64,000 bases of DNA from CAG-826 sp964504595 (GCA_964504595.1 CAZDEE010000006.1:1-64000); one strand, 5' to 3'. Numbered from the stretch's first letter, positions 36,691 through 46,768 are shown. The notes: a model not told the origin generated them from the sequence alone. Made by a program: numbers and translations.

Positions 36691-37941
36691 TTAGAAAATT
36701 AATTCTTCCGTTTCTTTATCGAATAAATGAATTTTCTTTCTTTCAACTGCAACTTCTAATTCATTTCCATGACTGATAGCTTGTTCTGAATAAACTTTTG
36801 CAATTGTATCTTTACCATTAAGTACAAAATGTAAATAATATTCACTACCTAATAATTCAGATACTTTAACTTTAATTTTGAATGATTCTGCGGTTGATTC
36901 ATTAACAACTTTAATATGTTCTGGACGAATACCAAAGTATAATGCTTCAACTTTTCTATTATGCTTTTCTTCATAATCTTTGATCTTTTTCATTTCCTCT
37001 TCATTTAATTGGAAGGAAACATCTTCATTAATTACTACTTTGTTGTCTTTTAAAGTTGACTCAACAATATTCATTGCTGGAGAACCGATAAATGTCGCTA
37101 CAAAGACATTACTTGGTTTTTCATACACTTCTTTAGGAGTGCCTATTTGTTGAACATATCCGCCTTTCATAACAACTATACGATCCGCCATTGTCATAGC
37201 CTCAGTTTGATCGTGGGTAACATAAATTGTTGTCGCCCCTAATTCATTATGCAAATTAACGATTTCACTTCTCATTTGCACTCTTAATTTAGCATCTAAG
37301 TTTGACAATGGTTCATCCATTAAGAAGACTTTTGCGTTCCGAACAATCGCTCTACCTAAAGCAACACGTTGTCTTTGTCCACCTGATAAAGCGCTTGGTT
37401 TACGATCTAAGTATTCTTCAATTTCCAAAATTTTTGCCGCTCTTTTAATGCGGATATCAATTTCTTCTTTTGGAATCTTACGAACTTCTAAACCAAAAGC
37501 TAAGTTATCATAAACTGTCATATGTGGATATAATGCATAGCTTTGGAAAACCATTGCAACATCTCTATCTTTTGGTTCTAATTCGTTTGCGTAAATTCCA
37601 TCAATATACAAATCGCCAGAAGTAATACCTTCTAATCCCGCAATCATACGAAGAGTTGTGGATTTACCACATCCTGAAGGTCCAACAAAAACGATAAATT
37701 CTTTTTCTTTTATTTCTAAATTAAAATCATAAACCGCTTGAACGTGATTAGAATAAATTTTATTCAAATGTTGTAAAGAAATAAAACTATCTTCAGGCGC
37801 TACTTTTTCAAGAAGGCGGTTTTTCTTTTCTTCTTCAATTAATTCTTTATGATGAGCTTCACGAGTTTTAAATAATTCACGTGCTTTTTCACGCGCTTTT
37901 CTTTCTTCCGCTTTTTGCTCTTTTGTTTTTAACTTAAACAT
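36691..37941 (-). CDS. UgpC/MsmK-type sugar ABC transporter ATPase
   Basis: 416-aa ATPase for the beta-glucan importer, or shared with others. A charged Lys/Glu-rich N-terminal helix of about 50 residues (KTKEQKAEERKAREKARELF) precedes a normal domain: Walker A GPSGCGKST, LSGGQRQRVALGRAIV, KVFLMDEPLSNLDAKL and THDQTEAMT. A TOBE domain follows (YFGIRPEHIKVV; VAVERKKIHLFDKETEEL). The long start is supported by AAGGAGG 8 bases before the ATG. It lies between two GH16 genes, one base from each neighbour. Confidence 0.93.
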   Translation of the reverse strand: MFKLKTKEQKAEERKAREKARELFKTREAHHKELIEEEKKNRLLEKVAPEDSFISLQHLNKIYSNHVQAVYDFNLEIKEKEFIVFVGPSGCGKSTTLRMIAGLEGITSGDLYIDGIYANELEPKDRDVAMVFQSYALYPHMTVYDNLAFGLEVRKIPKEEIDIRIKRAAKILEIEEYLDRKPSALSGGQRQRVALGRAIVRNAKVFLMDEPLSNLDAKLRVQMRSEIVNLHNELGATTIYVTHDQTEAMTMADRIVVMKGGYVQQIGTPKEVYEKPSNVFVATFIGSPAMNIVESTLKDNKVVINEDVSFQLNEEEMKKIKDYEEKHNRKVEALYFGIRPEHIKVVNESTAESFKIKVKVSELLGSEYYLHFVLNGKDTIAKVYSEQAISHGNELEVAVERKKIHLFDKETEELIF

Positions 37942-38805
37942 TTAAACTACCTCCTTAAAAACTCGAACATAATCAACTTTCATTTCCGCACTTTCAAATG
38001 TTGAAGGTGGTTCAACAAAATTATCAAAATGACCTCCTACAGCCATATTTAATAAAATATGGAAATCTTGGTCAAATGGTGCAGTCAATGATTCAGGTGC
38101 AGAAGCGGAATACCATTTATTTCCTTTTGCATCTGGAGAATTATCCATTTCAAAGAAAAGATCATCATCCACATACCATTTCATCGAATACATTGACCAC
38201 TCTAATGCATAGACATGATATTCTGAGATTTTTGAATCACGGAATATATATGTTTTAGTTTGATAAGTATGTCCTCCGGTTGCCGAATTATAATGGAGAG
38301 CCGCGGATGACATATCCTTAACTCTTCCTCTTGCTTCCATAATATCAATTTCGCCCGAATTTGGCCATGAACCATACGGTGTAGTATCTTCTGGTAACAT
38401 CCAAAATGCTGGCCACATTCCTTCAACTTCAGGTAAGGCAATACGAGCTTCAATGCGTCCGTATTTAATACTAACTTTATTTTTTGAATTAATTCTTGCT
38501 GATGTGTAGTGCTTTCCACCAGCTTCTTCTCTTTTTGCGGTAATAATTAAATTACCATTTCTAACCGAAACATTTTCTTCTTGATAAAATTGTTCTTCTT
38601 GATTACCCCATCCTGGGTTTCCATACATCGAACCATCACCATACATATAATTCCAATTTTCTTCATTTAATGAATCTCCATCAAATTCATCTTGGAAGTA
38701 AAGCTCATATCCATCTTTAACCGTAATTTCATTTTTACCCGATGGATTAGAACAACTTGTTAAAACCATAAATGGTAATAATAGTAATAAATTTAGTTTT
38801 TTCAT
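37942..38805 (-). CDS. Secreted GH16 beta-glucanase lipoprotein
   Basis: 287 aa, a single catalytic domain after lipobox LTSC. It opens YELYFQDEFDGDSLNEENWN and has the laminarinase-type motif EIDIME with Glu152, Asp154 and Glu157. MWPAFWMLPEDTTPYGSWP and KVDYVRVFKEVV also match. It is the simplest of the three GH16 enzymes here and should cut beta-1,3-glucan (laminarin type) at the surface. It lies three bases after the phosphorylase gene. Confidence 0.92.
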   Translation of the reverse strand: MKKLNLLLLLPFMVLTSCSNPSGKNEITVKDGYELYFQDEFDGDSLNEENWNYMYGDGSMYGNPGWGNQEEQFYQEENVSVRNGNLIITAKREEAGGKHYTSARINSKNKVSIKYGRIEARIALPEVEGMWPAFWMLPEDTTPYGSWPNSGEIDIMEARGRVKDMSSAALHYNSATGGHTYQTKTYIFRDSKISEYHVYALEWSMYSMKWYVDDDLFFEMDNSPDAKGNKWYSASAPESLTAPFDQDFHILLNMAVGGHFDNFVEPPSTFESAEMKVDYVRVFKEVV

Positions 38806-38808
38806 ATG

Positions 38809-41800
38809 TTATTCCTCAATATATATATGGATTTCTTTAATCTTACAATCACGGATATCTTTTGCTAATTGTCCGGTGATATGTTTATAAACATCGGAAC
38901 CAATTCTATAAGATATATTTTGACATTCATATGCATTAATTAATTTTTCATTATGATAAATCAAATTGACATCACCAAATAAGGTAAATCTTGCTTCTTT
39001 ATTTTCATCAAAAAGAGAAGCATGAAGTTTAGGTTCAACTTTAAATTCCAATTCATTATTATCATTGATAATAAAGAGATTATCTCCTAAGAACATAATG
39101 GTAATCATATTTAAGATTTCTGCGTTTGCACCTGTAAGACGTGCGAAGAAACCTTGCCCATGAAGTGATGAATCCGGATTACAAGTTGGAACTATAAATG
39201 ATGAATTTTCAATTGGATTTCTACCATAAACATTTACATCCATATAGATTGGGAAGTTATTATGAATTTCTTCATAGAATTCTTCATAATATCCCGCTTT
39301 TAATAGTCCTAAAATATACTTATAAGTCATATGTAAGAAATTACATTCTCTTTCGAGCCAACCTTTTGTAAAAGCGTGAACACGACCAATTTCAAATGGA
39401 GCATCATCTATATCAGCGCAAGTCTTATAAAATTTAAGTTTATGATCATATAAATCACTATTCTTTATTAATTCATAATCTTCCTTTTTAAAGAAATCTT
39501 TACCTAATTTTAGTAATCTTGCCGATGCTTCTAAAAATGGTGGAATAGTTTTTAATGTAAATCCTTCTGCGGTAACGGTTTTATATCCTAAGAAATTAAT
39601 TTTATCATTAACTTTATATTTGCTAATTTCATTAATAACATAGCTAGGAATAATTCCATGACCGACTTCTTTTGCGTATTTAATACCTTTAGATAAGATT
39701 AATTCCATCTTTTTAAAGGTTTTTAAAACATCATCGATCTTAATTTCTTTTTCTTCACCTTGAACATTAAATTCAACTTTTTTTCTAAATTCTTCTCTTA
39801 ATGTTGTTGCCTTATCCCAATATTCAAAGGAACTTATTTGATTATTTAATAAACTATCAATACATTTTTCTAAAGAATAATAGAAATCATATTGTTCATT
39901 AAAGGTTTTAAATGTTTTTGCATCAGCTTTATCAAAATTATTTAATGAGAAACGAATTAATCTTAATAATTCAATTGATTCACTTAATGCCGATGCGGTT
40001 AATCCTGGTAAGCCATTCATCGCATCATTCCAACCAGGTTTTTCACATTCCATTTCAATACCCATTTGTTGGTAATCAAGCGTTGAAAACTTAATTACAA
40101 TTAATGAGAATATTTTATTTATCAAAGTTGTTTTTACTTCTTGATTATCTTTATTTTTAAGCCAATGAGTCTTATTTAAACTAATATCTAATTTCTTAGC
40201 TTTTTCTTGAGCTTTATGTTCATCAATTGCTCCATATTGTCTGACTTTGTTATCCTCAACTAAACAATACTTTTCACTTCTTGGTTCAACATAAATTGTT
40301 GAATAAAAATACTTGTATGTATTATCTAATAACAATGAAGAAATTAAATCAGGATAAACGGAAACAAAATTTTCTAATAAATCAACATTGTAAGTCCAGT
40401 GATCAACCCAATATCCTTCTGAAAATGATGCTTCAATAATTTGTTCACATTCTTGAAGAACATTTGTAAATTCATCATCTAAATTTCCAACGTTCTTTTC
40501 TTTTAATAATGTATATAATTCACTTGGTTCAAATGAAGATAATAAAAGTTTATTTATATCTTCATCAAAATCTTTTGTAGAATCAGCTTTCTTAACAAAC
40601 TTTAATGGTTTAACAGTTAAAGGGTTTTGTCCATCAATTTGGATTAAGTTAAAGAATAATTTAACATTATAATCTTTAACAAATGGGAAGTAATATAAAT
40701 CACTTCTTCTATTTTGATTAACATCTCTAAAATTGCCTAATCCAGAAGAATAATACTTTGATGGGATAATGAAATTATTATAATCTCTTTCCATATCACC
40801 ATGTTTACGGGAATAAATATAATAAACTTCACCATTTTTTGTTAATTCAATTGGAAATCCGCCTCTTAAACCATTATCTAAGAATGATTGAGTTATATAT
40901 TTATCAAATAAACCATCGTTTGTTTTAATTACACTAGGTTTTAAAATATTTTCTAATAATTCTTTATTTTCATTTTTAATATTTTTTAAGATATTAAAAT
41001 CAACTTCCTTAACCGCAGATTTTAATAAATCAAATGATTCAAATGTGCCGTAAAGAGTAATAAAGGAATAAGATTCTCCTGGCTTTAAGGTTTTCTTTAC
41101 TAATGTAAATGCACAAGGAAGCTTATTCTCACTTTGTTGTGATAAAGATAAGAACTCTTCATATGTTTTATTTGCAAATCCTTGAGGATAAAGAAGAGCT
41201 TTATTATCACCAAAAACCATTTTTAAATCCACGATGGCATTAAGATAATTATTATCTTCATCAATACTAAAGAAAGCATTTCCTGATTTAGCTTCTTCTA
41301 CTTTAGAATTATCAGAAGTCGAAGTTTTAAACTTTACAAAAGGAATATTATTATGTAAATTTTCAACTTCACAATACGCCGCCATAAGGGAAACTAATTC
41401 TTTATAACAAAAATTAGATAATCCGTGTGGGAAATAAATTGGTAATCCATCTAGAATTTCAAATTCTTGAATTTCATTACTTGTATTTGTAATAGTTACT
41501 TCTCTTAATAAACCAGCATAATTTCTTGATGGAACTGAAGTATAATTAACTTTATAATCAAAAATATCACTATTAGCAATTATTTTAATATCACTATTAG
41601 CAATTTCTAGTGTTTGCTTTTCACAAGCATTAAAAAATGGTTGATATATTTTATTATTCACACGAACAAAGGTTCTAAATGAACGGGTGGATATATTCAT
41701 ATATGCTAAATTAGCGCTATCGAAAGGGGTGATTGGAGTGTCTTTACTATCCACTCCAAATCCCGCCATTACTTGTCCAACATTTGCATAGAATGCCCAT

Positions 41801-41910
41801 AAAGGCTTACCGTTCACCCCTGCAATTGCAGGAAGAAAACTTGAAAATGTCTTTACATTTTGATAATTGTGAATGATAAATCTATCACCTTTATAACTAT
41901 AATTTGACAT
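38809..41910 (-). CDS. Beta-glucan phosphorylase of the GH94/GH149/GH161 group
   Basis: 1033 aa, no signal peptide, cytosolic. The (alpha/alpha)6-barrel part carries GWNDAMNGLPG with Asp629, the position of the general acid in inverting phosphorylases (WND in cellobiose phosphorylase). The N-terminal beta-sandwich region (TRSFRTFVRVNNKIYQPFFN) and late YIMDVNVYGRNPIENSSFIV-like stretch fit. At over 1000 residues it is longer than the usual 800-aa GH94 and closer to the beta-1,3-glucan phosphorylases of GH149 and GH161. It would split imported oligosaccharides with phosphate to glucose 1-phosphate. No ribosome binding site is close to the ATG; see the hairpin entry. Confidence 0.82.
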   Translation of the reverse strand: MSNYSYKGDRFIIHNYQNVKTFSSFLPAIAGVNGKPLWAFYANVGQVMAGFGVDSKDTPITPFDSANLAYMNISTRSFRTFVRVNNKIYQPFFNACEKQTLEIANSDIKIIANSDIFDYKVNYTSVPSRNYAGLLREVTITNTSNEIQEFEILDGLPIYFPHGLSNFCYKELVSLMAAYCEVENLHNNIPFVKFKTSTSDNSKVEEAKSGNAFFSIDEDNNYLNAIVDLKMVFGDNKALLYPQGFANKTYEEFLSLSQQSENKLPCAFTLVKKTLKPGESYSFITLYGTFESFDLLKSAVKEVDFNILKNIKNENKELLENILKPSVIKTNDGLFDKYITQSFLDNGLRGGFPIELTKNGEVYYIYSRKHGDMERDYNNFIIPSKYYSSGLGNFRDVNQNRRSDLYYFPFVKDYNVKLFFNLIQIDGQNPLTVKPLKFVKKADSTKDFDEDINKLLLSSFEPSELYTLLKEKNVGNLDDEFTNVLQECEQIIEASFSEGYWVDHWTYNVDLLENFVSVYPDLISSLLLDNTYKYFYSTIYVEPRSEKYCLVEDNKVRQYGAIDEHKAQEKAKKLDISLNKTHWLKNKDNQEVKTTLINKIFSLIVIKFSTLDYQQMGIEMECEKPGWNDAMNGLPGLTASALSESIELLRLIRFSLNNFDKADAKTFKTFNEQYDFYYSLEKCIDSLLNNQISSFEYWDKATTLREEFRKKVEFNVQGEEKEIKIDDVLKTFKKMELILSKGIKYAKEVGHGIIPSYVINEISKYKVNDKINFLGYKTVTAEGFTLKTIPPFLEASARLLKLGKDFFKKEDYELIKNSDLYDHKLKFYKTCADIDDAPFEIGRVHAFTKGWLERECNFLHMTYKYILGLLKAGYYEEFYEEIHNNFPIYMDVNVYGRNPIENSSFIVPTCNPDSSLHGQGFFARLTGANAEILNMITIMFLGDNLFIINDNNELEFKVEPKLHASLFDENKEARFTLFGDVNLIYHNEKLINAYECQNISYRIGSDVYKHITGQLAKDIRDCKIKEIHIYIEE

Positions 41911-41921
41911 ACTATTCGTTC

Positions 41922-41956
41922 AATAGCCTATTTATAAATAAGCTATTACTCCTTTC
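41922..41956 (-). promoter_or_regulatory. Ribosome binding site separated from the start codon by a hairpin
   Basis: On the minus strand GAAAGGAG (41949-41956) is followed by a 26-base near-perfect inverted repeat (41922-41947, one mismatched pair, centred on TATTTATAAATA). The ATG of the phosphorylase comes 11 bases later at 41910. Folded, the hairpin would bring the site to a normal distance from the ATG. Confidence 0.5.
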
Positions 41957-41967
41957 AACTTTTTTTA

Positions 41968-43374
41968 TTATGCAGCAATATAAGAAGTCATGATAGGACA
42001 TTTAAGAGTTGGATATTTTCCATCTTTAATATTCCAAATATTGGCATCAAAACTTGCATAACGTGAAGCTGTTTGTAATTCACTATCACTTAAAACTTCA
42101 CAATTAGTAACTGTTCCTAAGTCAGTATCGCCACTTGCAGGCTTATTAATTGCTAAATGTGTTTGAGTAAAGCAAATGTCTCTCGCCTCAGATTCAAAAA
42201 CATTATTTGTAAATTTAAGAGCATAAGAATCAGAAATAGTTCCCCATGTCTTACCTGCAAATGCATATTTTCCGTTTGATTGAACACCATTACTATCAAT
42301 TTCTTTTTTATTAGTGCTAACGGCTTCACCTGATGAATAATCCATTAATGGACGATCAACATTCCAATATTTCCATGTTGGATCGGTATTTCCTTCTTGT
42401 GCAGTATGGTCAGCACCATTACCGATTTTGCCAATATAATCTGAAGAATAATCTAAAAATTCATTTGGTAAAACAATATCGCTTGTTAATGAGACAACAT
42501 TTCTTACAACACCTGAACCTGCAACAATACCTGCGACACCGCCGATATTACAGTCATTATCATAATAATGGGTTCCCATAGCCGCAGAGCATGAACTTGT
42601 AACGATACAATTTTCAAGTAATCCAGAAATGTTTCCAGCAACTACTCCAACGATGGTTTTACCTCTAACTTTAATGTTATCAAAGACAACGTTTCTTACG
42701 ACACCTGAACTACCAATGATTTGGAATAATCCAATGTTATTTCCGGTCTTATGGCAGTCTTCACTAAATAATGAGTTACCCCAATATACTTCTTCACTCG
42801 AAGTTGCGGAAGAACAATAAAATACTTTTGCATTTTTAACTGTATAACCATTTCCATCTAAAATACCATGGAAATAATCGTTCTTTAAGCTTGTTTCTTC
42901 ATAGAATTTACCAAGAGGTTCAAAATTAGAAATACTTGATAAATCAATATCATTTCCTAAAACATAAACACCTTTTAAATTATTATTAATATCTTGGAAT
43001 TCTTGTGCAGTTGTAACTACTTTTGTTGCGATTATAGATTCAATTCTTTCTTTTGATCCATCTTTGTATGTGACAACAATTTCCTTTTCACCTGAACCAA
43101 TTTGAGACATAAATGAACCTTGTAATGTTATGATTTGATCTTTGACTGCAAACTCGCTTGCATTACCTTTGGCTCTTCCACACGTTACTGATGTTACTTT
43201 TTGATTCTTAGATAATTTATAAGAAACAGAATATGCCTCTTTAGATGAATCGTAAACTAATCTACCTTCATAAATTGTATCGCCTTTTTGATATGTAGCT
43301 CCACCTTTAGAACCACATGATGAAATTGAAACTACTGATAAAGCCGCTAATATAAATGGTAAAATCTTTTTCAT
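41968..43374 (-). CDS. Lipoprotein with GLUG-like repeats
   Basis: 468 aa with lipobox ISSC. After an N-terminal beta-rich region (residues 28-110), glycine-rich repeats appear that resemble GLUG motifs: GVVRNVVFDNIKVRGKTIVG, VVAGNISGLLENCIV, and NIGGVAGIVAGSGVVRNVVS. Such repeats usually form a right-handed beta-helix or stalk. No catalytic residues stand out. Between the permeases and the phosphorylase, it may help bind or present beta-glucan; function unknown. ATG at 43374 is 8 bases from AGGAGG; an ATG two codons earlier is too close. Confidence 0.7.
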   Translation of the reverse strand: MKKILPFILAALSVVSISSCGSKGGATYQKGDTIYEGRLVYDSSKEAYSVSYKLSKNQKVTSVTCGRAKGNASEFAVKDQIITLQGSFMSQIGSGEKEIVVTYKDGSKERIESIIATKVVTTAQEFQDINNNLKGVYVLGNDIDLSSISNFEPLGKFYEETSLKNDYFHGILDGNGYTVKNAKVFYCSSATSSEEVYWGNSLFSEDCHKTGNNIGLFQIIGSSGVVRNVVFDNIKVRGKTIVGVVAGNISGLLENCIVTSSCSAAMGTHYYDNDCNIGGVAGIVAGSGVVRNVVSLTSDIVLPNEFLDYSSDYIGKIGNGADHTAQEGNTDPTWKYWNVDRPLMDYSSGEAVSTNKKEIDSNGVQSNGKYAFAGKTWGTISDSYALKFTNNVFESEARDICFTQTHLAINKPASGDTDLGTVTNCEVLSDSELQTASRYASFDANIWNIKDGKYPTLKCPIMTSYIAA

Positions 43375-43394
43375 TTTCATTTCCTCCTAAAATT

Positions 43395-44333
43395 TTAACC
43401 TTTTAATCCTCCAACCGAGGTGTTTTCCATAATTGTTTTCGAAAAGCAACAGAATAAGACTATAATTGGAATCAACGCAACAATAATCGTTGCAAACAAT
43501 AATGTATAATTACCTTGTTGAATCATTGTATCTGATAAGTATTTTAAACCAACCGCAATTGTTGGTTTATTTGGTAAATAAATTGATGGTGTTAAATAAT
43601 CATTCCATAAACCAATTAATTGAATAACAGAAATAGCAATAATTGGTCCTTTCGCCATTGGAATAATAATTCTAAAAAATATTTTAAAATCACTTGCCCC
43701 ATCAATTCTCGCCGCTTCAACATATGTCCAAGATAAATTTTTGAAGAAGCTATATAGCAACATAAAGTTCATACCAAATCCGCCTGAATATAAGAATATA
43801 CAGCCAATAACTGTTCCTGATAAATGAAGGCTATCCATCAATTGAATTTGGCTTGGTAAAGAACCAACAATTGGAACAATCAATGAGAAGACAACGACTG
43901 AAAATATCAAATTGCGGCCAGGGAACCTATATTTAGCAACAACATATGCCGCTGCAGATGAAGTAAACACTGTCACAATTGTACCAACTCCGGCAATAAG
44001 AACTGACATTCCCATCATTTGGAACACAGTATAATTCTTTGTCGCAGTATTTTTAAAAGTGAACGCAGTAATGAAATTATCAAGTACCCATTTATCTGGC
44101 AAACTCATAAAATCTTTAGCAAAATCACCTTTAGTTTTGAAAGTATTCATTAAAACCCATAAAAATGGGAAAATAAATGAAATTGAAAAGATAACGAAGA
44201 CAATAAACATGATTATAAATAATACTTTTTCACTTTTATATCTTCTATATAACAAATCATACTTCTTTTCATATTTTTCTTGATTCAGCTTGTTTCTTTT
44301 TGCTGTTATCTTATCTTTTATAAACTCTATCAT
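43395..44333 (-). CDS. Sugar ABC transporter permease (MalG type), beta-glucan locus
   Basis: 312 aa with six spans. The coupling loop is YVEAARIDGASDFKIFFRII. The end is KTIMENTSVGGLKG, the MalG-type tail. Its ATG overlaps the stop of the partner permease (TAATG). It should import laminari- or lichenan-derived oligosaccharides. Confidence 0.93.
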   Translation of the reverse strand: MIEFIKDKITAKRNKLNQEKYEKKYDLLYRRYKSEKVLFIIMFIVFVIFSISFIFPFLWVLMNTFKTKGDFAKDFMSLPDKWVLDNFITAFTFKNTATKNYTVFQMMGMSVLIAGVGTIVTVFTSSAAAYVVAKYRFPGRNLIFSVVVFSLIVPIVGSLPSQIQLMDSLHLSGTVIGCIFLYSGGFGMNFMLLYSFFKNLSWTYVEAARIDGASDFKIFFRIIIPMAKGPIIAISVIQLIGLWNDYLTPSIYLPNKPTIAVGLKYLSDTMIQQGNYTLLFATIIVALIPIIVLFCCFSKTIMENTSVGGLKG

Positions 44334-45295
44334 TAGAAACTCACATCCTCATATACGTTTTCCAATAATCTTCTTGTTCCTAAAATTATTGGTGCGCCTA
44401 TTAACGAACAAAATAATCCAAGTGTTGCTGGAGTATTTAAACCCGCTCCACCACTTTGTTGATAAATTTGTAATCCAATAGTCATCGTGTCATTTTGACC
44501 TTGGGTTAAAAAGAATGGCTGTAAATAAACATTGAATACTGACATCATTCCTAAAATAAATAATGTTGTAATTGTTGGCCAAGTTAGAGGAACGATTATC
44601 TTAAAGAATTCTCTCATTGGTCTAACTCCATCCATTTTACAAGATTCTAAAATGTCACGAGGTATTCTACTCATTCCCGATGTTAACAAAATTACATCGT
44701 AGCCAATACCTGCCCAAATACAGAATAACCAAACCATCCATTTAGCGTTCTTACCAACAAAAAGATCGCCGGTTGTGCCACCAAATAGTTTAAAGATTGG
44801 CTCCATTATTCCTTTAGTTGAAAAACTTAATGAAAATACTAAAGTTAAAACAATTAAAGGCAAAATATTTGGTAAATAGAAAATAATTTTGAAAAATCCA
44901 TGTCCAGATATTTTTTTAAAGATAAAATAAGAGAAAAACATCGCAATTGGCAATGTTACCAAGCATGAAATAATAAAATATACACCTGATGCTTTGAACA
45001 TTGACTGCGTTGATTCCATCTTAAATGAACCAAACAATGTTTTATAATTATAGAATAAATCGCTTAATTCAACCCAAGTAAGCTTTCCTTTAATAGGTCT
45101 TTGGAATGTTAATAATATAGAGTTAATATTTACTCCAAACCACATCAATAAGAAATGCGCTACTGGATAGGCTAGCATTGCAATAATAAAGATATGTTCG
45201 CCTTTTATTTTCCATTTTCTCTTTTTCGAATTATTTTTAGTACGATTATTTCCACAATTATTTAACTGTTCATTATTAATAACAGTACTTTCCAT
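44333..45295 (-). CDS. Sugar ABC transporter permease (MalF type), beta-glucan locus
   Basis: 320 aa with six spans after a polar, Asn/Lys-rich cytosolic N-terminus. The EAA-like loop is RDILESCKMDGVRPMREFFK. It follows the solute-binding gene by two bases and overlaps the next permease, so the three form one transcription unit. Confidence 0.93.
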   Translation of the reverse strand: MESTVINNEQLNNCGNNRTKNNSKKRKWKIKGEHIFIIAMLAYPVAHFLLMWFGVNINSILLTFQRPIKGKLTWVELSDLFYNYKTLFGSFKMESTQSMFKASGVYFIISCLVTLPIAMFFSYFIFKKISGHGFFKIIFYLPNILPLIVLTLVFSLSFSTKGIMEPIFKLFGGTTGDLFVGKNAKWMVWLFCIWAGIGYDVILLTSGMSRIPRDILESCKMDGVRPMREFFKIIVPLTWPTITTLFILGMMSVFNVYLQPFFLTQGQNDTMTIGLQIYQQSGGAGLNTPATLGLFCSLIGAPIILGTRRLLENVYEDVSF

Positions 45296-45297
45296 AA

Positions 45298-46722
45298 CTA
45301 ATAATTAATTCCAGCATTTCTTGCCCAAGTTGCCCATCCGCTTTGTGCTCTCTTATAAATATCAGCACCAACGATGGCAGGTGTATTATCATTTGGAGCA
45401 GAACATGCTGATTGATAGAAATATTTATTTTCAATCCATGGCATAAAGACATTTGTATTCCAAATAGCGATGTCATTTGTACTTGCTAAATGGAAACCTT
45501 TGGCTTTTGTTAATTTATCATGAACTGACTTAATATATGTATCAGTTGCTTCGATTGCGGATAAATCAACATTAGAATAATCAAATGCCAAGAAAGCTCC
45601 TTCAGCTTTTTCAACAAATGTTCTACAAGCTTCTTCAGTTGCCATATATGCTAAGAAATCTTTAGCTAATTCTTTATTTGGAGTATTTTCTGGGATGATC
45701 ATTGAATCGCCAAATCCAACTAAATAATTGTAATCGGTAGCATTTGCGGTAGCTTTTGGTGTTTGCATCATTGCGATGTCAAAGTTAAGAGTTCCACCGA
45801 CAGCATTCTTAATTTCTTTTTTAGCCCATTGTGCATAAGGAATCATTGCTACTTCGCCATTAGCGAATTGTGCTTGAGCGGAAATTAATTTTTGTGAATA
45901 TGAATCTGCGGTTGAATTGTCTTTATTTATAGCAATTAAATCATACCACATTTGATATGCATCAATAAATTCTTTATATCCAGTTGCTGGATTATAAACT
46001 TCAGGACTTGCGAATTTTTTAAAGTCTTCAATCTTAGCATCTCCTGCTAATTGTGCCCACCATTCAAAAACAATATAATCCCAATAATATTGTCTATCTG
46101 TACCTGACCATGCAAATGGTTTTACAGTATTTCTTGATCCTTCTATTTGAATTTGCGCGTCATTAATTTTTTTACATAACTTAACTAATTCTTGATATGT
46201 TTCTGGAACTTCCCAATTATTTTCCTTAAACATATCCATGTTATAGATAAAGCCTCCGGCACCTTGAGTATAACAAACTTTATAGAAGTGAGTTTCTCCA
46301 TCTTTGCCTTCTGCTTTAGAATAATCAATTGCGCCATCGATGACTCTATCTTGGAAAGTTGTATTTTCATAGCCTTCGACTTTTCTTGTATATAGATCAT
46401 CTAAGTTTGCAAGTAATCCTCTTGCGGCAAAGTTTTGCCAGTTAATGTCATGTGACATATAGATGTCGTAGTCGGATACATTTTCAAGTTGATCTTCAAG
46501 TCTATCTAAGATTGTAGAGTCAACATCTGCGACTACTTTAATACCGGTTTTAGCTTCATAGTCTGCAGCAATTTTATCAAGCCATTCGGCACCATATCCG
46601 CCATCATAAACAACGATTCTTAATTCATTGTCGGATACGTTACTTTCTCCTCCACATGAAGCTAATGTACATGCAAGAGTTAAAACAGAAAGTGGTAACA
46701 TTAAAACTTTTCTTAATTTCAT
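45298..46722 (-). CDS. Extracellular sugar-binding lipoprotein (family 1), beta-glucan locus
   Basis: 474-aa substrate-binding protein with lipobox LASC. Motifs include LRIVVYDGGYGAEWLDKIAA, GGFIYNMDMFKENNWEVPET, AQFANGEVAMIPYAQWAKKE and GDSMIIPENTPNKELAKDFL. First gene of the beta-glucan transport and enzyme operon. It has the strongest promoter seen in the window, with operators around it, and AGGAGG before the ATG. Confidence 0.93.
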   Translation of the reverse strand: MKLRKVLMLPLSVLTLACTLASCGGESNVSDNELRIVVYDGGYGAEWLDKIAADYEAKTGIKVVADVDSTILDRLEDQLENVSDYDIYMSHDINWQNFAARGLLANLDDLYTRKVEGYENTTFQDRVIDGAIDYSKAEGKDGETHFYKVCYTQGAGGFIYNMDMFKENNWEVPETYQELVKLCKKINDAQIQIEGSRNTVKPFAWSGTDRQYYWDYIVFEWWAQLAGDAKIEDFKKFASPEVYNPATGYKEFIDAYQMWYDLIAINKDNSTADSYSQKLISAQAQFANGEVAMIPYAQWAKKEIKNAVGGTLNFDIAMMQTPKATANATDYNYLVGFGDSMIIPENTPNKELAKDFLAYMATEEACRTFVEKAEGAFLAFDYSNVDLSAIEATDTYIKSVHDKLTKAKGFHLASTNDIAIWNTNVFMPWIENKYFYQSACSAPNDNTPAIVGADIYKRAQSGWATWARNAGINY

Positions 46723-46750
46723 ATAAAATCCTCCTAATTAACGGAAAAGT

Positions 46751-46768
46751 CAGGAAATCGATTTCCTG
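46751..46768. promoter_or_regulatory. LacI-type operator O1, 18-bp perfect palindrome
   Basis: CAGGAAATCGATTTCCTG, centred on CG, about 30 bases before the solute-binding gene and just downstream of its predicted transcription start. The core GGAAATCGATTTC recurs at 46886-46898. The LacI protein at 50797-51798 is the likely binder. Confidence 0.75.
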
